DNA from: Gammaproteobacteria bacterium UBA5109
GTDB taxonomy: Bacteria; Pseudomonadota; Gammaproteobacteria; Pseudomonadales; Pseudohongiellaceae
Assembly: GCA_002414385.1 (NCBI GenBank)
Contig: DHZH01000005.1
Location: 190,053-254,052 of the forward strand
DNA: 64,000 nt
Direction of reading: 5' to 3'
This document shows, one piece after another, positions 37,311 to 45,177 of the stretch (position 1 is the first letter of the stretch; each line of letters begins with the position of its first letter). The position numbers and the translations under genes are program-made. The notes beneath the pieces were generated by a model. It was not told the origin of the DNA, did no database searches, and worked only from the letters and a program-made list of their open reading frames with translations.

Positions 37311-37634
37311 TCAGGCCCAGCTCTGAACCTTGGAGAACTTCAGGGTCAAGTCTACAAATCCGGTATAATCGACAAGACTAAACACACCGGACACTTTATC
37401 GCTGATTCCCCGTGCCTCAAGGTCCTCCATAAGCACATACGCAGGTAGTTTCGATTGTTGCAGGCCTTGCAGAAAGTGCTGATTAGTATCGGCTTGCCCC
37501 AATGCAGCATACACACCATCTTCAATCAGCATCAGGGTATGTGCCTGCGGGTCAGACAAAATCAGGCCCAGGCATTCGTCAAGAGCAGAGGAATGCTGTG
37601 GTGCCTTATTGATTAAATGCAGAGTCTTGGTCAA
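37311..37634 (-). CDS. tusB: Sulfur relay protein TusB (DsrH family)
   Basis: 107 residues, small Rossmann-like DsrE/F/H fold. LHLINKAPQHSSALDECLG at the start and ALMLIEDGVYAAL-type core (here TLMLIEDGVYAALG) are family features. It forms a hexamer with TusC and TusD. Two bases separate it from tusE. Confidence 0.88.
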   Translation of the reverse strand: MTKTLHLINKAPQHSSALDECLGLILSDPQAHTLMLIEDGVYAALGQADTNQHFLQGLQQSKLPAYVLMEDLEARGISDKVSGVFSLVDYTGFVDLTLKFSKVQSWA

Positions 37635-37646
37635 CTGAATACCTGA

Positions 37647-38015
37647 TCAACAATTAAATACCTGATCTGCAGCAGCAATAGCAGCAGAAATTTCTACTGG
37701 ATTGAGCAGTTTTGCCGGCAACAGCAGTTCATCTTCCTGCAAGGCGTTTGCCTGCAGGGCTTCACGGTCAAGCAGAATATTATTCACCTCATACAGTTCC
37801 AGTGACGGCAACGCGCGACTGATATTTTTCATTGCGCTTGAGTCAGTACTTTCCTGCGCCAGCAGGTGCAACACGCCCTGGGAAAAAAACAGCAGACTCA
37901 CTTCCTGCTCAAATGCAGCGGCAGTCAGGACAATATCCAGAGCCGCCTCGGGCAGCACAGACGAATAGGGAGCCTGTCGGATAATCACCAGTATTTTCTG
38001 TTTTTTCGCTGTCAT
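37647..38015 (-). CDS. tusC: Sulfur relay protein TusC (DsrF family)
   Basis: 122 residues. The start KILVIIRQAPYSSVLPEAALD and the core VSLLFFSQGVLHLLA match TusC/DsrF. It is the structural middle subunit of TusBCD. Four bases separate it from tusD and eleven from tusB, consistent with one operon. Confidence 0.88.
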   Translation of the reverse strand: MTAKKQKILVIIRQAPYSSVLPEAALDIVLTAAAFEQEVSLLFFSQGVLHLLAQESTDSSAMKNISRALPSLELYEVNNILLDREALQANALQEDELLLPAKLLNPVEISAAIAAADQVFNC

Positions 38016-38019
38016 TTTA

Positions 38020-38412
38020 TCAGGGGAGAAAATTAAGGGTACGATCAGAATTCAGTGTTGCATCGATTAACTGACCAAGCCCGCTGATCACAAATCCTTC
38101 GCGCAGGTTGGCCGCCGCCAGTTCATAACGCTCGGCTTCTGCGGTATCAACAATGCCACGTTTCAATGCGGATGCAACACAGACTACCGCATCTATTTCA
38201 TGTTCCTGAACCAAAGCCTGCCAGGCAGCAGGTAAATCAATTTCATCCTGCGGTGGCACTTGAAAGCTGCAGGCGTTATAGACTCCATCCTGATAAAAGA
38301 ACAGTCGATACAGGGAATGGCCGGAAGCGAGCAGGGCACGGGCAAAGTTCAGTGCCGTCATGGAAGACGGGGACTGAGGCGATGCATAAATAACCAGAGT
38401 AAAACTTTGCAT
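38020..38412 (-). CDS. tusD: Sulfur relay protein TusD (DsrE family)
   Basis: 130 residues. FTLVIYASPQSPSSMTALNF and FFYQDGVYNAC are typical of TusD/DsrE, and the conserved active-site Cys lies in DAVVCVASALKRGI. It takes persulfide sulfur from TusA and passes it to TusE. First gene of the tusDCBE operon; the terminator of the BI-1 gene lies just upstream. Confidence 0.92.
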   Translation of the reverse strand: MQSFTLVIYASPQSPSSMTALNFARALLASGHSLYRLFFYQDGVYNACSFQVPPQDEIDLPAAWQALVQEHEIDAVVCVASALKRGIVDTAEAERYELAAANLREGFVISGLGQLIDATLNSDRTLNFLP

Positions 38413-38431
38413 CGAATTGACTACCCGCTAA

Positions 38432-38467
38432 AAGAAAAAAGCCCCGCTGGCTGAACCAGCAGGGCTT
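38432..38467 (-). terminator. Intrinsic terminator of the BI-1 gene
   Basis: Stem AAGCCC..GCTGG with CCAGC..GGGCTT around a 5-base loop. Read on the minus strand it is followed by a T-rich tract (complement of 38432-38440). It lies 19 bases after the BI-1 stop codon and separates that gene from tusD. Confidence 0.85.
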
Positions 38468-38485
38468 ATACAAACTATGCTGCGC

Positions 38486-39154
38486 TTATTCTCTGCCTGA
38501 CAACATGGCAATCAGATGCAGCAGATGAATAAAGATATTATATATATTCAGGTAAAGGGATACAGTCGCCCGAATATAGTTGGTTTCACCGCCATGGATG
38601 ATGCGGCTGGTATCAAACAGAATCAGCCCGGACATGATCATGATCACGGCCGCTGAAATCACCAGGCTCAGAATCGGTATCTGCAGAAAAATATTCAGCA
38701 GCATCGCTACAATTGCCACAATGAGGCCAGTAAACAGGAACCCGCGCATGAAAGAGAAATCCTTACGCGTGGTCAGGGCATAGCCTGACAGGGTAAAGAA
38801 AATCAGTCCTGTGCCGCCCAGTGCCTGTAAGACAATACCCGGGCCGTTGGATAGTGCCAGGTAAAAACTGAGCATTGGACCCAGTGAGGCACCCAGACAA
38901 CCGGTAAAGGCAAAGATGGCGATCAGTCCCTGAGAGCTGTCGGCTGCTTTATGCACCCAGAACAACAGTCCAAAACTGACCAGCATGAGAATCAGGGCCA
39001 CGCCCTGGCCAATGCCAACCGCCATGGAAACAGCTGCGGTGAAAGCACTGAAAAGGAGCGTCATGGACAGCAACAAATAGGTATTTTTCAATACCTTGTT
39101 TGTTTCCAGAATCGACGCCTGACTGCGTTCTACACCGTAACCTAAATCATTCAT
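38486..39154 (-). CDS. Bax inhibitor-1/YccA family membrane protein
   Basis: 222 residues with seven hydrophobic helices. The N-terminal helix starts LLLSMTLLFSAFTAAVSM, and the C-terminal half has the BI-1 hallmark LILFDTSRIIHGGETNYIRATVSLYLNIYNIFIHLL. E. coli YccA modulates FtsH proteolysis in the inner membrane. A GGAG lies before the ATG at 39154. Often found next to tus genes. Confidence 0.93.
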   Translation of the reverse strand: MNDLGYGVERSQASILETNKVLKNTYLLLSMTLLFSAFTAAVSMAVGIGQGVALILMLVSFGLLFWVHKAADSSQGLIAIFAFTGCLGASLGPMLSFYLALSNGPGIVLQALGGTGLIFFTLSGYALTTRKDFSFMRGFLFTGLIVAIVAMLLNIFLQIPILSLVISAAVIMIMSGLILFDTSRIIHGGETNYIRATVSLYLNIYNIFIHLLHLIAMLSGRE

Positions 39155-39382
39155 TTCTTAACTCCAGTAGGTTCATGAATCACTTCATGAATGTTGTCAT
39201 GAAAATAAACTTGTCTGACTGTATATAGATATGGTCAATACAGCCAATTTCAATGCTTTAATCATACTTGGCCGGGCGTTAAATGCAAGAAATACAGGAT
39301 TGCTGATATGCTGAAAGGGCACGCCAAACGTGCGATTGCGGTTGGACTGAAGGACAATTTGCTGTAAGATTCAGGACCTTCC

Positions 39383-39473
39383 GGAGGGGTGGCAGAGCGG
39401 TTGAATGCACCGGTCTTGAAAACCGGCATAGGTTTATAGCCTATCGAGAGTTCGAATCTCTCCTCCTCCGCCA
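39383..39473 (+). tRNA. tRNA-Ser(UGA)
   Basis: 91 bases in a serine-type cloverleaf. The acceptor stem GGAGGGG pairs with CTCCTCC, the D arm has GGCAGAGCGGTTGAATGC, and anticodon TGA is at 39417-39419 in loop CTTGAAA. A long variable arm (CATAGGTTTATAGCCTATCG region) and the T arm GAGAGTTCGAATCTCTC follow, with discriminator G and an encoded CCA at 39471-39473. It reads serine UCA codons. Confidence 0.97.
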
Positions 39474-39576
39474 TTTCCCCATAAAGACACCGAAGGGCTG
39501 CTCATGGACAAAAGCCCTGATGGAGGCCGTTTTCAGGTCTGCGGATACCCCAAATCATAATTGGGGACTGCTTTGC

Positions 39577-41337
39577 TTATTTTCCCAGTATTCTGCTCAC
39601 AGCAGATACAAGCTCTTCTGCCGCTTTTGCCGAGGCTTCCTGCGCCCGCCAGGCAATAATCAGGTCAGGTCGAACCAGCAGGGCGCCGGTTTCGGAGACC
39701 TCCCGTATTCTGGCGAAATCACCGTAAACATCATCATACTGCTGACCGGGACCAATAACATGCATTCGCACCGGCAACTGTAAGCGGTCTGCAATTTTCT
39801 CCAGTGCTGAGCGCCAGATTTCTTCCCCGCCCATCCCGGTCAGCAGAGTGAACTGGCCTTTCCCACAGATATCGACTGTTGATATCCTGTGCTGATCTTC
39901 ACTCAGCCAGGCATGTGGCACATTGGCGCCGGGGCGGCTGCTAGCCTGATGGTAAATTTGCCTGTCCCGGATAAATTCTTCCGCCTCGCTGCCATCTTCA
40001 ATTACCGCGCCGGACTCATAGCGCAAATTCATTTCCACGCCATGACAGTTGTAAATATACTGGGTACCGGCAATCGCCTGCCGTAACTTCTCACGCTGCC
40101 CGGCAGCCTCCGGAGTATTCTCTTTACGAGCGGCGATATTGCGATTCATTTGATCCGGATCATCAGTCCCGGTAATACCCAGGGCTTCCACAATCGGGAT
40201 CAGATCATCCAGGCTCTTGGTTGCCCGTTTAACCACCTGCTCTCCAACCGGAATGCGTTCAGGTTCATAACTGTCCAGCAGGGAAGGTGCAGCTTTACCC
40301 TGAATGACCAGGGCAAGTTTCCAGGCCAGATTAAATGCATCCTGTATGGAGGTGTTGGAACCGAGCCCGTTCATGGGAGTATGCCGATGCACTGCATCGC
40401 CCAGGCAAAAAATTCGCCCATTGGTGTTTTTCAGGGCGTACATGCTGTTTACCGTCCAGGTAGATGTAGAGTCAATTTTGATTGGAATATCGCTATCACC
40501 AATCAATTGATGCAGCACCTTTTTTGCATAGTCTTCAGTAACATCCGGTTCACCTTCGTTAATATCGTAGCCCCAGATACACAGCCATTTATTCCAGGGG
40601 CGAACCATCCGAATCAGGGGAATGCCGAGTCCGGCCAGTTCCCCCCCTGGCTGAATTACCCAGTACAGGATGCTCGGGCGATGGGCGACATATTTAGTTA
40701 AATCCGCTTCAAACACGATATTCATGGAGCCAGCCATCCCCATTTGTCCTTCCATGGGCAATTCTGCATCTGCTGCTATTTGAGAATTACCGCCATCTGC
40801 GCCCAGCAGGTATCGGGATCTGACCTGATACTCTTCCTGAGTCAAACGATCCAGCAGAGTCGTTGTGACGCCTTCATCATCCTGGATACAGGAGAGATAT
40901 TCCGTATCGAATCTTACTTTTGAGCCTCGGTGTGCCGCAGTACGTGTCAGAATTGGCTCCAGCAGGTTCTGGGGTAAATCACAGAGTTTGGCGGGACTGG
41001 CAAGTTCATAATCACTTCTTCGCGCAGGCGGCATACCCCAGGCCAGCACCCGTGCCAGTTCCTCTCCGGCAAGACTGGTACAAAAGGTATTCTCTCCCAT
41101 CAGCTCCTGGGGCGTAGCAAGCGCGAGACAATCTTTCTCGACTCCCAGATCGCGTAATACTTCCATGCTGCGCTGGTTGGTGATATGCGCTCTTGGTGTA
41201 CGACAGGTCCAGGCAAATTTGTTGATTACCATGTTACTGATCCCGTAGCTCGACAGTAAGGCTGCCGCGCTGGCCCCGGCCGGACCCGTACCAACAATCA
41301 ACACATCAGTATCATACGAAGCTTGGGTTTTACTCAT
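39577..41337 (-). CDS. FAD-dependent (chloro)phenol monooxygenase, TfdB-like
   Basis: 586 residues, the length of 2,4-dichlorophenol 6-monooxygenase. The FAD-binding motif is VLIVGTGPAGASAA near the N terminus, followed by TPRAHITNQRSMEVLRDLG, which closely resembles TfdB. FAD ribityl contact is CLGDAVHRHTPMNGLG, and a thioredoxin-like C-terminal domain ends the protein. It would hydroxylate a phenol ortho to the OH with NADPH to give a catechol. The divergent LysR gene and the intradiol dioxygenase cluster support this. The exact substrate is not shown. Confidence 0.85.
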   Translation of the reverse strand: MSKTQASYDTDVLIVGTGPAGASAAALLSSYGISNMVINKFAWTCRTPRAHITNQRSMEVLRDLGVEKDCLALATPQELMGENTFCTSLAGEELARVLAWGMPPARRSDYELASPAKLCDLPQNLLEPILTRTAAHRGSKVRFDTEYLSCIQDDEGVTTTLLDRLTQEEYQVRSRYLLGADGGNSQIAADAELPMEGQMGMAGSMNIVFEADLTKYVAHRPSILYWVIQPGGELAGLGIPLIRMVRPWNKWLCIWGYDINEGEPDVTEDYAKKVLHQLIGDSDIPIKIDSTSTWTVNSMYALKNTNGRIFCLGDAVHRHTPMNGLGSNTSIQDAFNLAWKLALVIQGKAAPSLLDSYEPERIPVGEQVVKRATKSLDDLIPIVEALGITGTDDPDQMNRNIAARKENTPEAAGQREKLRQAIAGTQYIYNCHGVEMNLRYESGAVIEDGSEAEEFIRDRQIYHQASSRPGANVPHAWLSEDQHRISTVDICGKGQFTLLTGMGGEEIWRSALEKIADRLQLPVRMHVIGPGQQYDDVYGDFARIREVSETGALLVRPDLIIAWRAQEASAKAAEELVSAVSRILGK

Positions 41338-41414
41338 GCTTTATTTACCTTCTTGGCAAGATCATTAACAAATTTTGCGATAAAAAATTCTAGCTGGCCT
41401 GCAGGCCCAAGTTC

Positions 41415-41445
41415 CAATACCTTATTGCAACCGGATCAATACCTA
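41415..41445. promoter_or_regulatory. Candidate LysR sites in the monooxygenase/LysR divergent region
   Basis: CAATACCTTATTG (41415-41427) is itself a perfect inverted repeat around CCT, and CAATACCTA follows at 41437-41445. The 9-mer CAATACCTT recurs at 42384 before the dioxygenase gene. Shared half-sites in both promoter regions fit binding by the LysR protein encoded between them. Confidence 0.45.
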
Positions 41446-41506
41446 TTTTGTTATTGCAGTGAGTATCTTTTGTTAGTGATACTATGAGAAAAAAAGGGAG
41501 AACCCC

Positions 41507-42376
41507 ATGTTTGATATGCGCAAGCTCAGGCAATTCATAGCAGTCGCCGAAGAGCTGCACTTTGGCAAAGCTGCAATTCGTTTGCATATGAGTCAACCTC
41601 CCTTATCCCGAAGCATCCAGCAAATAGAAAAGGATCTGCAGGCAGAGCTGTTTATACGTCACCCTCACGGCGTAGAGCTGACCAACGAAGGAGAAGTTTT
41701 TCTTAAGGAAGCGCGCAATATTCTGCTCACTGTCGAGCGCGCTTATGAGAGAACCGCAAAAGCCAAACGTGGTGAAATTGGCCGTCTGGTCATCGCCTAT
41801 CAGGGTTCCACCATTTACGACATTCTGCCGCGTATGCTGGTGAAGTTTAAAAGTAAATTCCCGCAGGCCCAGCTGGATCTGCACAACATGGATAAAAACG
41901 AACAGCTGCTGAACCTTAGAAATCACAGTATTCATATCGGCATAATACGCCATGTGAACAATGAGCCTGGCATCGTCACACGCACACTGGCAGAAGAAGC
42001 AGTTTACATCGCTGTGGCAGATGATCATGCCCTGGCAAAACAAAAATCCCTGACAATCAAACAACTTGAAGCTGAATCCCTGATAGTTTTCCCACGCACC
42101 AATCGGCCCAGCTTTGCCGACCAGGTAATTGCTGAATGTCGCAAGAGCGGCTTTATTCCCAAGGTAGTACAGGAAACGGAAGATGTAATCAGCGCGCTGG
42201 TCCTGGTTAGCGTAAAAACAGGGATCGCTTTCGTGCCTGCATCAGCCTGCAATATCAAAATTCCCGGCGTCAGTTTTTTACCTCTCAATGACAAGCAGCT
42301 AAGCGCAGAACTGTGCTGTATCTATTTAAAAGATCGTCGCGACCCTGTGCTTTCGGCTTTTTTAAATACACTCTGA
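41507..42376 (+). CDS. LysR-type regulator of the aromatic cluster (CatR/ClcR-like)
   Basis: 289 residues. The N-terminal winged HTH is MRKLRQFIAVAEELHFGKAAIRLHMS, followed by the LPPLSR-like helix (here QPPLSRSIQQIEKDL). The effector domain fits catabolic regulators such as CatR, ClcR and TfdR, which sense muconates. It is divergent from the monooxygenase and upstream of the dioxygenase on the same strand, so it can control both directions. GGGAGAACCCC precedes the ATG. Confidence 0.88.
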   Translation: MFDMRKLRQFIAVAEELHFGKAAIRLHMSQPPLSRSIQQIEKDLQAELFIRHPHGVELTNEGEVFLKEARNILLTVERAYERTAKAKRGEIGRLVIAYQGSTIYDILPRMLVKFKSKFPQAQLDLHNMDKNEQLLNLRNHSIHIGIIRHVNNEPGIVTRTLAEEAVYIAVADDHALAKQKSLTIKQLEAESLIVFPRTNRPSFADQVIAECRKSGFIPKVVQETEDVISALVLVSVKTGIAFVPASACNIKIPGVSFLPLNDKQLSAELCCIYLKDRRDPVLSAFLNTL

Positions 42377-42383
42377 AAATTCA

Positions 42384-42401
42384 CAATACCTTTTCAGGTA
42401 T
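42384..42401 (+). promoter_or_regulatory. Candidate LysR operator before the dioxygenase gene
   Basis: ATACCT and AGGTAT (42386-42391 and 42396-42401) are a perfect inverted repeat over 4 bases, of the ATAC-N8-GTAT form. CatR/ClcR-type regulators bind ATAC-N7-GTAT-like sites in this position. The site lies about 90 bases before the dioxygenase start and contains the 9-mer CAATACCTT seen in the other promoter. Confidence 0.5.
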
Positions 42402-42490
42402 CGAGCCAGCGTAAATTCGGTATTGGATTATTCGCTCAAGGGCACTTATTGTCCTGATTCTGGCTTAGAGTGAAATACGAGGCTACATTC

Positions 42491-43252
42491 ATGGACAATC
42501 AAGAACAGTTGCAACGCAGTAAAGAAATTGTCAGCGACCTGATTGAAGCAATCAGGGAAGTATTACGCCAACATAATGTTACATATGAGGAATACCGTGC
42601 CGGATTTCGACATCTGATAGAACTGGCCGAAGCCCACGAAACACCCCTGGTACTGGATTGCTTTTTCAACCAGACCATTTGCGATATCGAAATGCAAACC
42701 CGGCAGGGCAGTCGTTCCAATGTGGAAGGACCTTATTTTCTTGAAGGGGCGCCACTGGTCACCGATACCATCAAAGTCAGAGGCAATACCGAGCCTCTGC
42801 TGATTCGTTGCCAGGTCAGGGATATACACGGCCAGCCCATTCCCGATGTCCTGACCGATATCTGGTTTGCCGATTCCAACGGTGACTACAGTGGTTACAG
42901 TGAGGATTTTCCAATCGAATATTTTCGCGGCAAGGTACTTACCGATCAGGACGGAAAATATGCAGTCCTGGGTTCCATTCCGAAAGAATATCCGATGACT
43001 TCCAATGAACATGGCCCTACAGGCAGCATAATAGAGTTGCTGGGCGGGCAGGGTATGCGACCCAAACATATTCACTTCAAATATAACAAGGAAGCTTTCG
43101 CGCCATTAACCACCCAGGCCTATTTTAGCGGGAGCGAATATCTGGATGCCGATCCGGTTGAAGCAGTCTTCGATGACCTGACGCACGAATTGAAGGACGA
43201 AAATGGTCTTGCAGTACTTGAGCTGGATGTTGTTCTGGACCCTGCAGAATAA
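42491..43252 (+). CDS. Intradiol (chloro)catechol 1,2-dioxygenase
   Basis: ATG at 42491 is preferred over the GTG at 42470 because GAGG lies 8 bases upstream; product 253 residues. The non-haem Fe(III) ligands of the family are visible: Tyr in NVEGPYFLEGAP, Tyr in GSIPKEYPM, and two His in RPKHIHFKYN. The N-terminal helical dimer domain precedes them. It opens catechols between the hydroxyls to cis,cis-muconates. In this cluster the length and company favour a chlorocatechol or hydroxyquinol type over plain CatA. Confidence 0.9.
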   Translation: MDNQEQLQRSKEIVSDLIEAIREVLRQHNVTYEEYRAGFRHLIELAEAHETPLVLDCFFNQTICDIEMQTRQGSRSNVEGPYFLEGAPLVTDTIKVRGNTEPLLIRCQVRDIHGQPIPDVLTDIWFADSNGDYSGYSEDFPIEYFRGKVLTDQDGKYAVLGSIPKEYPMTSNEHGPTGSIIELLGGQGMRPKHIHFKYNKEAFAPLTTQAYFSGSEYLDADPVEAVFDDLTHELKDENGLAVLELDVVLDPAE

Positions 43253-43264
43253 AGAGAGAATTCA

Positions 43265-43987
43265 ATGTGTCACGATACTGTCCCTGCATCATTACCCAAG
43301 CCTGGCCCATACCAGCTGAATGAATCCAATGGAATCAATTACCAGGATTTCACTTCAGACAATAATGCTGACGTAAGCGTTGCTCTGCTGACCGATATCT
43401 ACGGCTGCAATGATTTTTATCAGAGCCTGGCTACATACTTTGCTGCCCAAGGCTGGCAGTCACATTTGGTTGATTTTTTTAGCGAACTCGGAGAACTGCC
43501 CGAAGTAACCCGGGAAGCAGCATTCGCAAGACGCCATAATTTGCACGACCGGGAAATTTGTGACGCTCTCGTGGACTATATTAACGAAAAGGGGATAAGT
43601 GCCATTGTTGGTTTTTGTCTGGGCGGCAATTTTGTAATGGAACTTGCGCACAAAAAAGTCCAGGCAAAGCTTGTTGCCTTTTATCCATTTCCGGCAGGGT
43701 TACCGAACCAGGATGCTATAGAGCCTGCTTTCACCTACCTGGATCAACTTGAACAAGCCGTCAGCGTATTAATGGGCGCCCAGGATGACCGGGTGGGTAT
43801 TGATAATGTAAAGCGCCTGGCTGAAGCCGCTGAAAATATTCCTGCACTTAAGCTGAATGTCTACCCGGACAGCAAGCATGGCTTTCTGGAAGATCTGGAC
43901 AGCACAGATAGCGGTCTGCAAAAAAACGCAGCACATGCTCTGGAAACTTGCCTGAATGTCATCTCCGGCAAGGCAGGCAGCGCATAA
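43265..43987 (+). CDS. Dienelactone hydrolase
   Basis: 240 residues, alpha/beta hydrolase of the DLH family. The nucleophile Cys sits in VGFCLGGNFV, with the acidic residue in MGAQDDRVG and the His in DSKHGFLED; a Cys nucleophile is the DLH hallmark. It hydrolyses dienelactone to maleylacetate in the modified ortho pathway. The start is 13 bases after the dioxygenase stop, and its stop overlaps the cycloisomerase start by one base. Confidence 0.9.
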   Translation: MCHDTVPASLPKPGPYQLNESNGINYQDFTSDNNADVSVALLTDIYGCNDFYQSLATYFAAQGWQSHLVDFFSELGELPEVTREAAFARRHNLHDREICDALVDYINEKGISAIVGFCLGGNFVMELAHKKVQAKLVAFYPFPAGLPNQDAIEPAFTYLDQLEQAVSVLMGAQDDRVGIDNVKRLAEAAENIPALKLNVYPDSKHGFLEDLDSTDSGLQKNAAHALETCLNVISGKAGSA

Positions 43988-45108
43988 TGAACGCAGAAAA
44001 TATAGAAAAAATTGAGACGCAGATTATCGACCTGCCCCTGAAACGTATCCACAAATTTTCTGCCACGACAATCAATACCAAGTCATTCCTTATTGTTCGT
44101 ATCTACACGAATAACGGCATCATGGGAATTGGCGAAGCCACCACACCCGGTGGGCCCTGGTGGGCTGGTGAAGCCGTGGAAACGATCAAAGTCATGATTG
44201 ATACCTATCTCGCCCCGGCATTGATTGGTGAAAATGCCCTGCAAACAAAAAAACTATTGCTGATCCTCTCAGGCATTGCCGCCGGGAATCCTTTTGCCAA
44301 GGCAGCACTGGAAATGGCCCTTCTGGATATTAAAGGCAAGGCACTTGATGTTCCTGTTTATGAGTTGTTTGGTGGCTTATTACGGGAGTCAATGCCAGTA
44401 AAATGGCCTTTGGCACAAGGTGATCCTGCCGCCGATATTGCCGAAGCAGAAGTCATGATGTCGGCAAGGCTGGCGCAGGAATTCAAGGTAAAAATGGGAT
44501 ACATGAATCCTGATGACGATGTGAAATATATTACTCAAATACTTGAAGGGCTCGACGGCAGGGCGCCTCTATGTGGTGACCTGAATGCATCCTGGAATGA
44601 AATCAACACACAAAAATATCTGCCGGTTCTGATTGGTGAGGGACTGGATATGCTGGAACAACCGGTAGCCGCCTGGAACAAACAGGCCATGGCACGAATT
44701 CGTCAGACTTCTACCATTCCCATTCTTGCCGATGAGGCAGTCTGTACGCCGCAGGATGTTAACGAGATTAACACCTGTGCTGCTGCAGATATGCTCTCAT
44801 TGAAATTTGCCAAATCAGGCGGGCTGTACGCAACCCAGCACCTGGCCCAGCTTGCTGATGCTTATGGAATCAGCTGCTTTGCCGGGACTTTTCTTGAAAG
44901 TTCAATTGGTACTTCTGCTTTTATGCATCTGGCAGCGACTCAGGGAAACATTGATGGTGGCAGCGAGCTGATCGGTCCAATCTGGCTTGCCGATGATATT
45001 GTACAGAAACCGGTAACATACAAAGATAATCATGTCTGGGTTAAGCATGAAGCAGGACTGGGCGTTTCACTGGATGAGGATAAGATCATCCACTATCAGA
45101 GGAAATAA
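43987..45108 (+). CDS. (Chloro)muconate cycloisomerase, enolase superfamily
   Basis: 373 residues from the ATG at 43987, coupled to the hydrolase stop. The KxK motif of the muconate-lactonising subgroup is FKVKMGY. Metal ligands lie in GDLNASW and LADEAVCTP, and the second catalytic Lys is in LSLKFAKSGG. It cyclises muconate or chloromuconate to a lactone that the dienelactone hydrolase uses after dehalogenation. No maleylacetate reductase gene is adjacent. Confidence 0.88.
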   Translation: MNAENIEKIETQIIDLPLKRIHKFSATTINTKSFLIVRIYTNNGIMGIGEATTPGGPWWAGEAVETIKVMIDTYLAPALIGENALQTKKLLLILSGIAAGNPFAKAALEMALLDIKGKALDVPVYELFGGLLRESMPVKWPLAQGDPAADIAEAEVMMSARLAQEFKVKMGYMNPDDDVKYITQILEGLDGRAPLCGDLNASWNEINTQKYLPVLIGEGLDMLEQPVAAWNKQAMARIRQTSTIPILADEAVCTPQDVNEINTCAAADMLSLKFAKSGGLYATQHLAQLADAYGISCFAGTFLESSIGTSAFMHLAATQGNIDGGSELIGPIWLADDIVQKPVTYKDNHVWVKHEAGLGVSLDEDKIIHYQRK

Positions 45109-45177
45109 CGCCAGGCATCCAGTGGCATTGCGAAAACTTCAAGATAGCGCGAAAACCAACAGCTCTGTTAAAGCCCT

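Noticed and set aside
39262..39474. 70-codon frame on the minus strand over tRNA-Ser
   Set aside because: It is the reverse reading of the tRNA gene, a well-known false protein call (ERFELSIGYKPMPVFKTG type).
43948..43986. Longer start for the cycloisomerase
   Set aside because: It overlaps the hydrolase gene by 40 bases; the ATG at 43987 is coupled to the stop and aligns with family starts.
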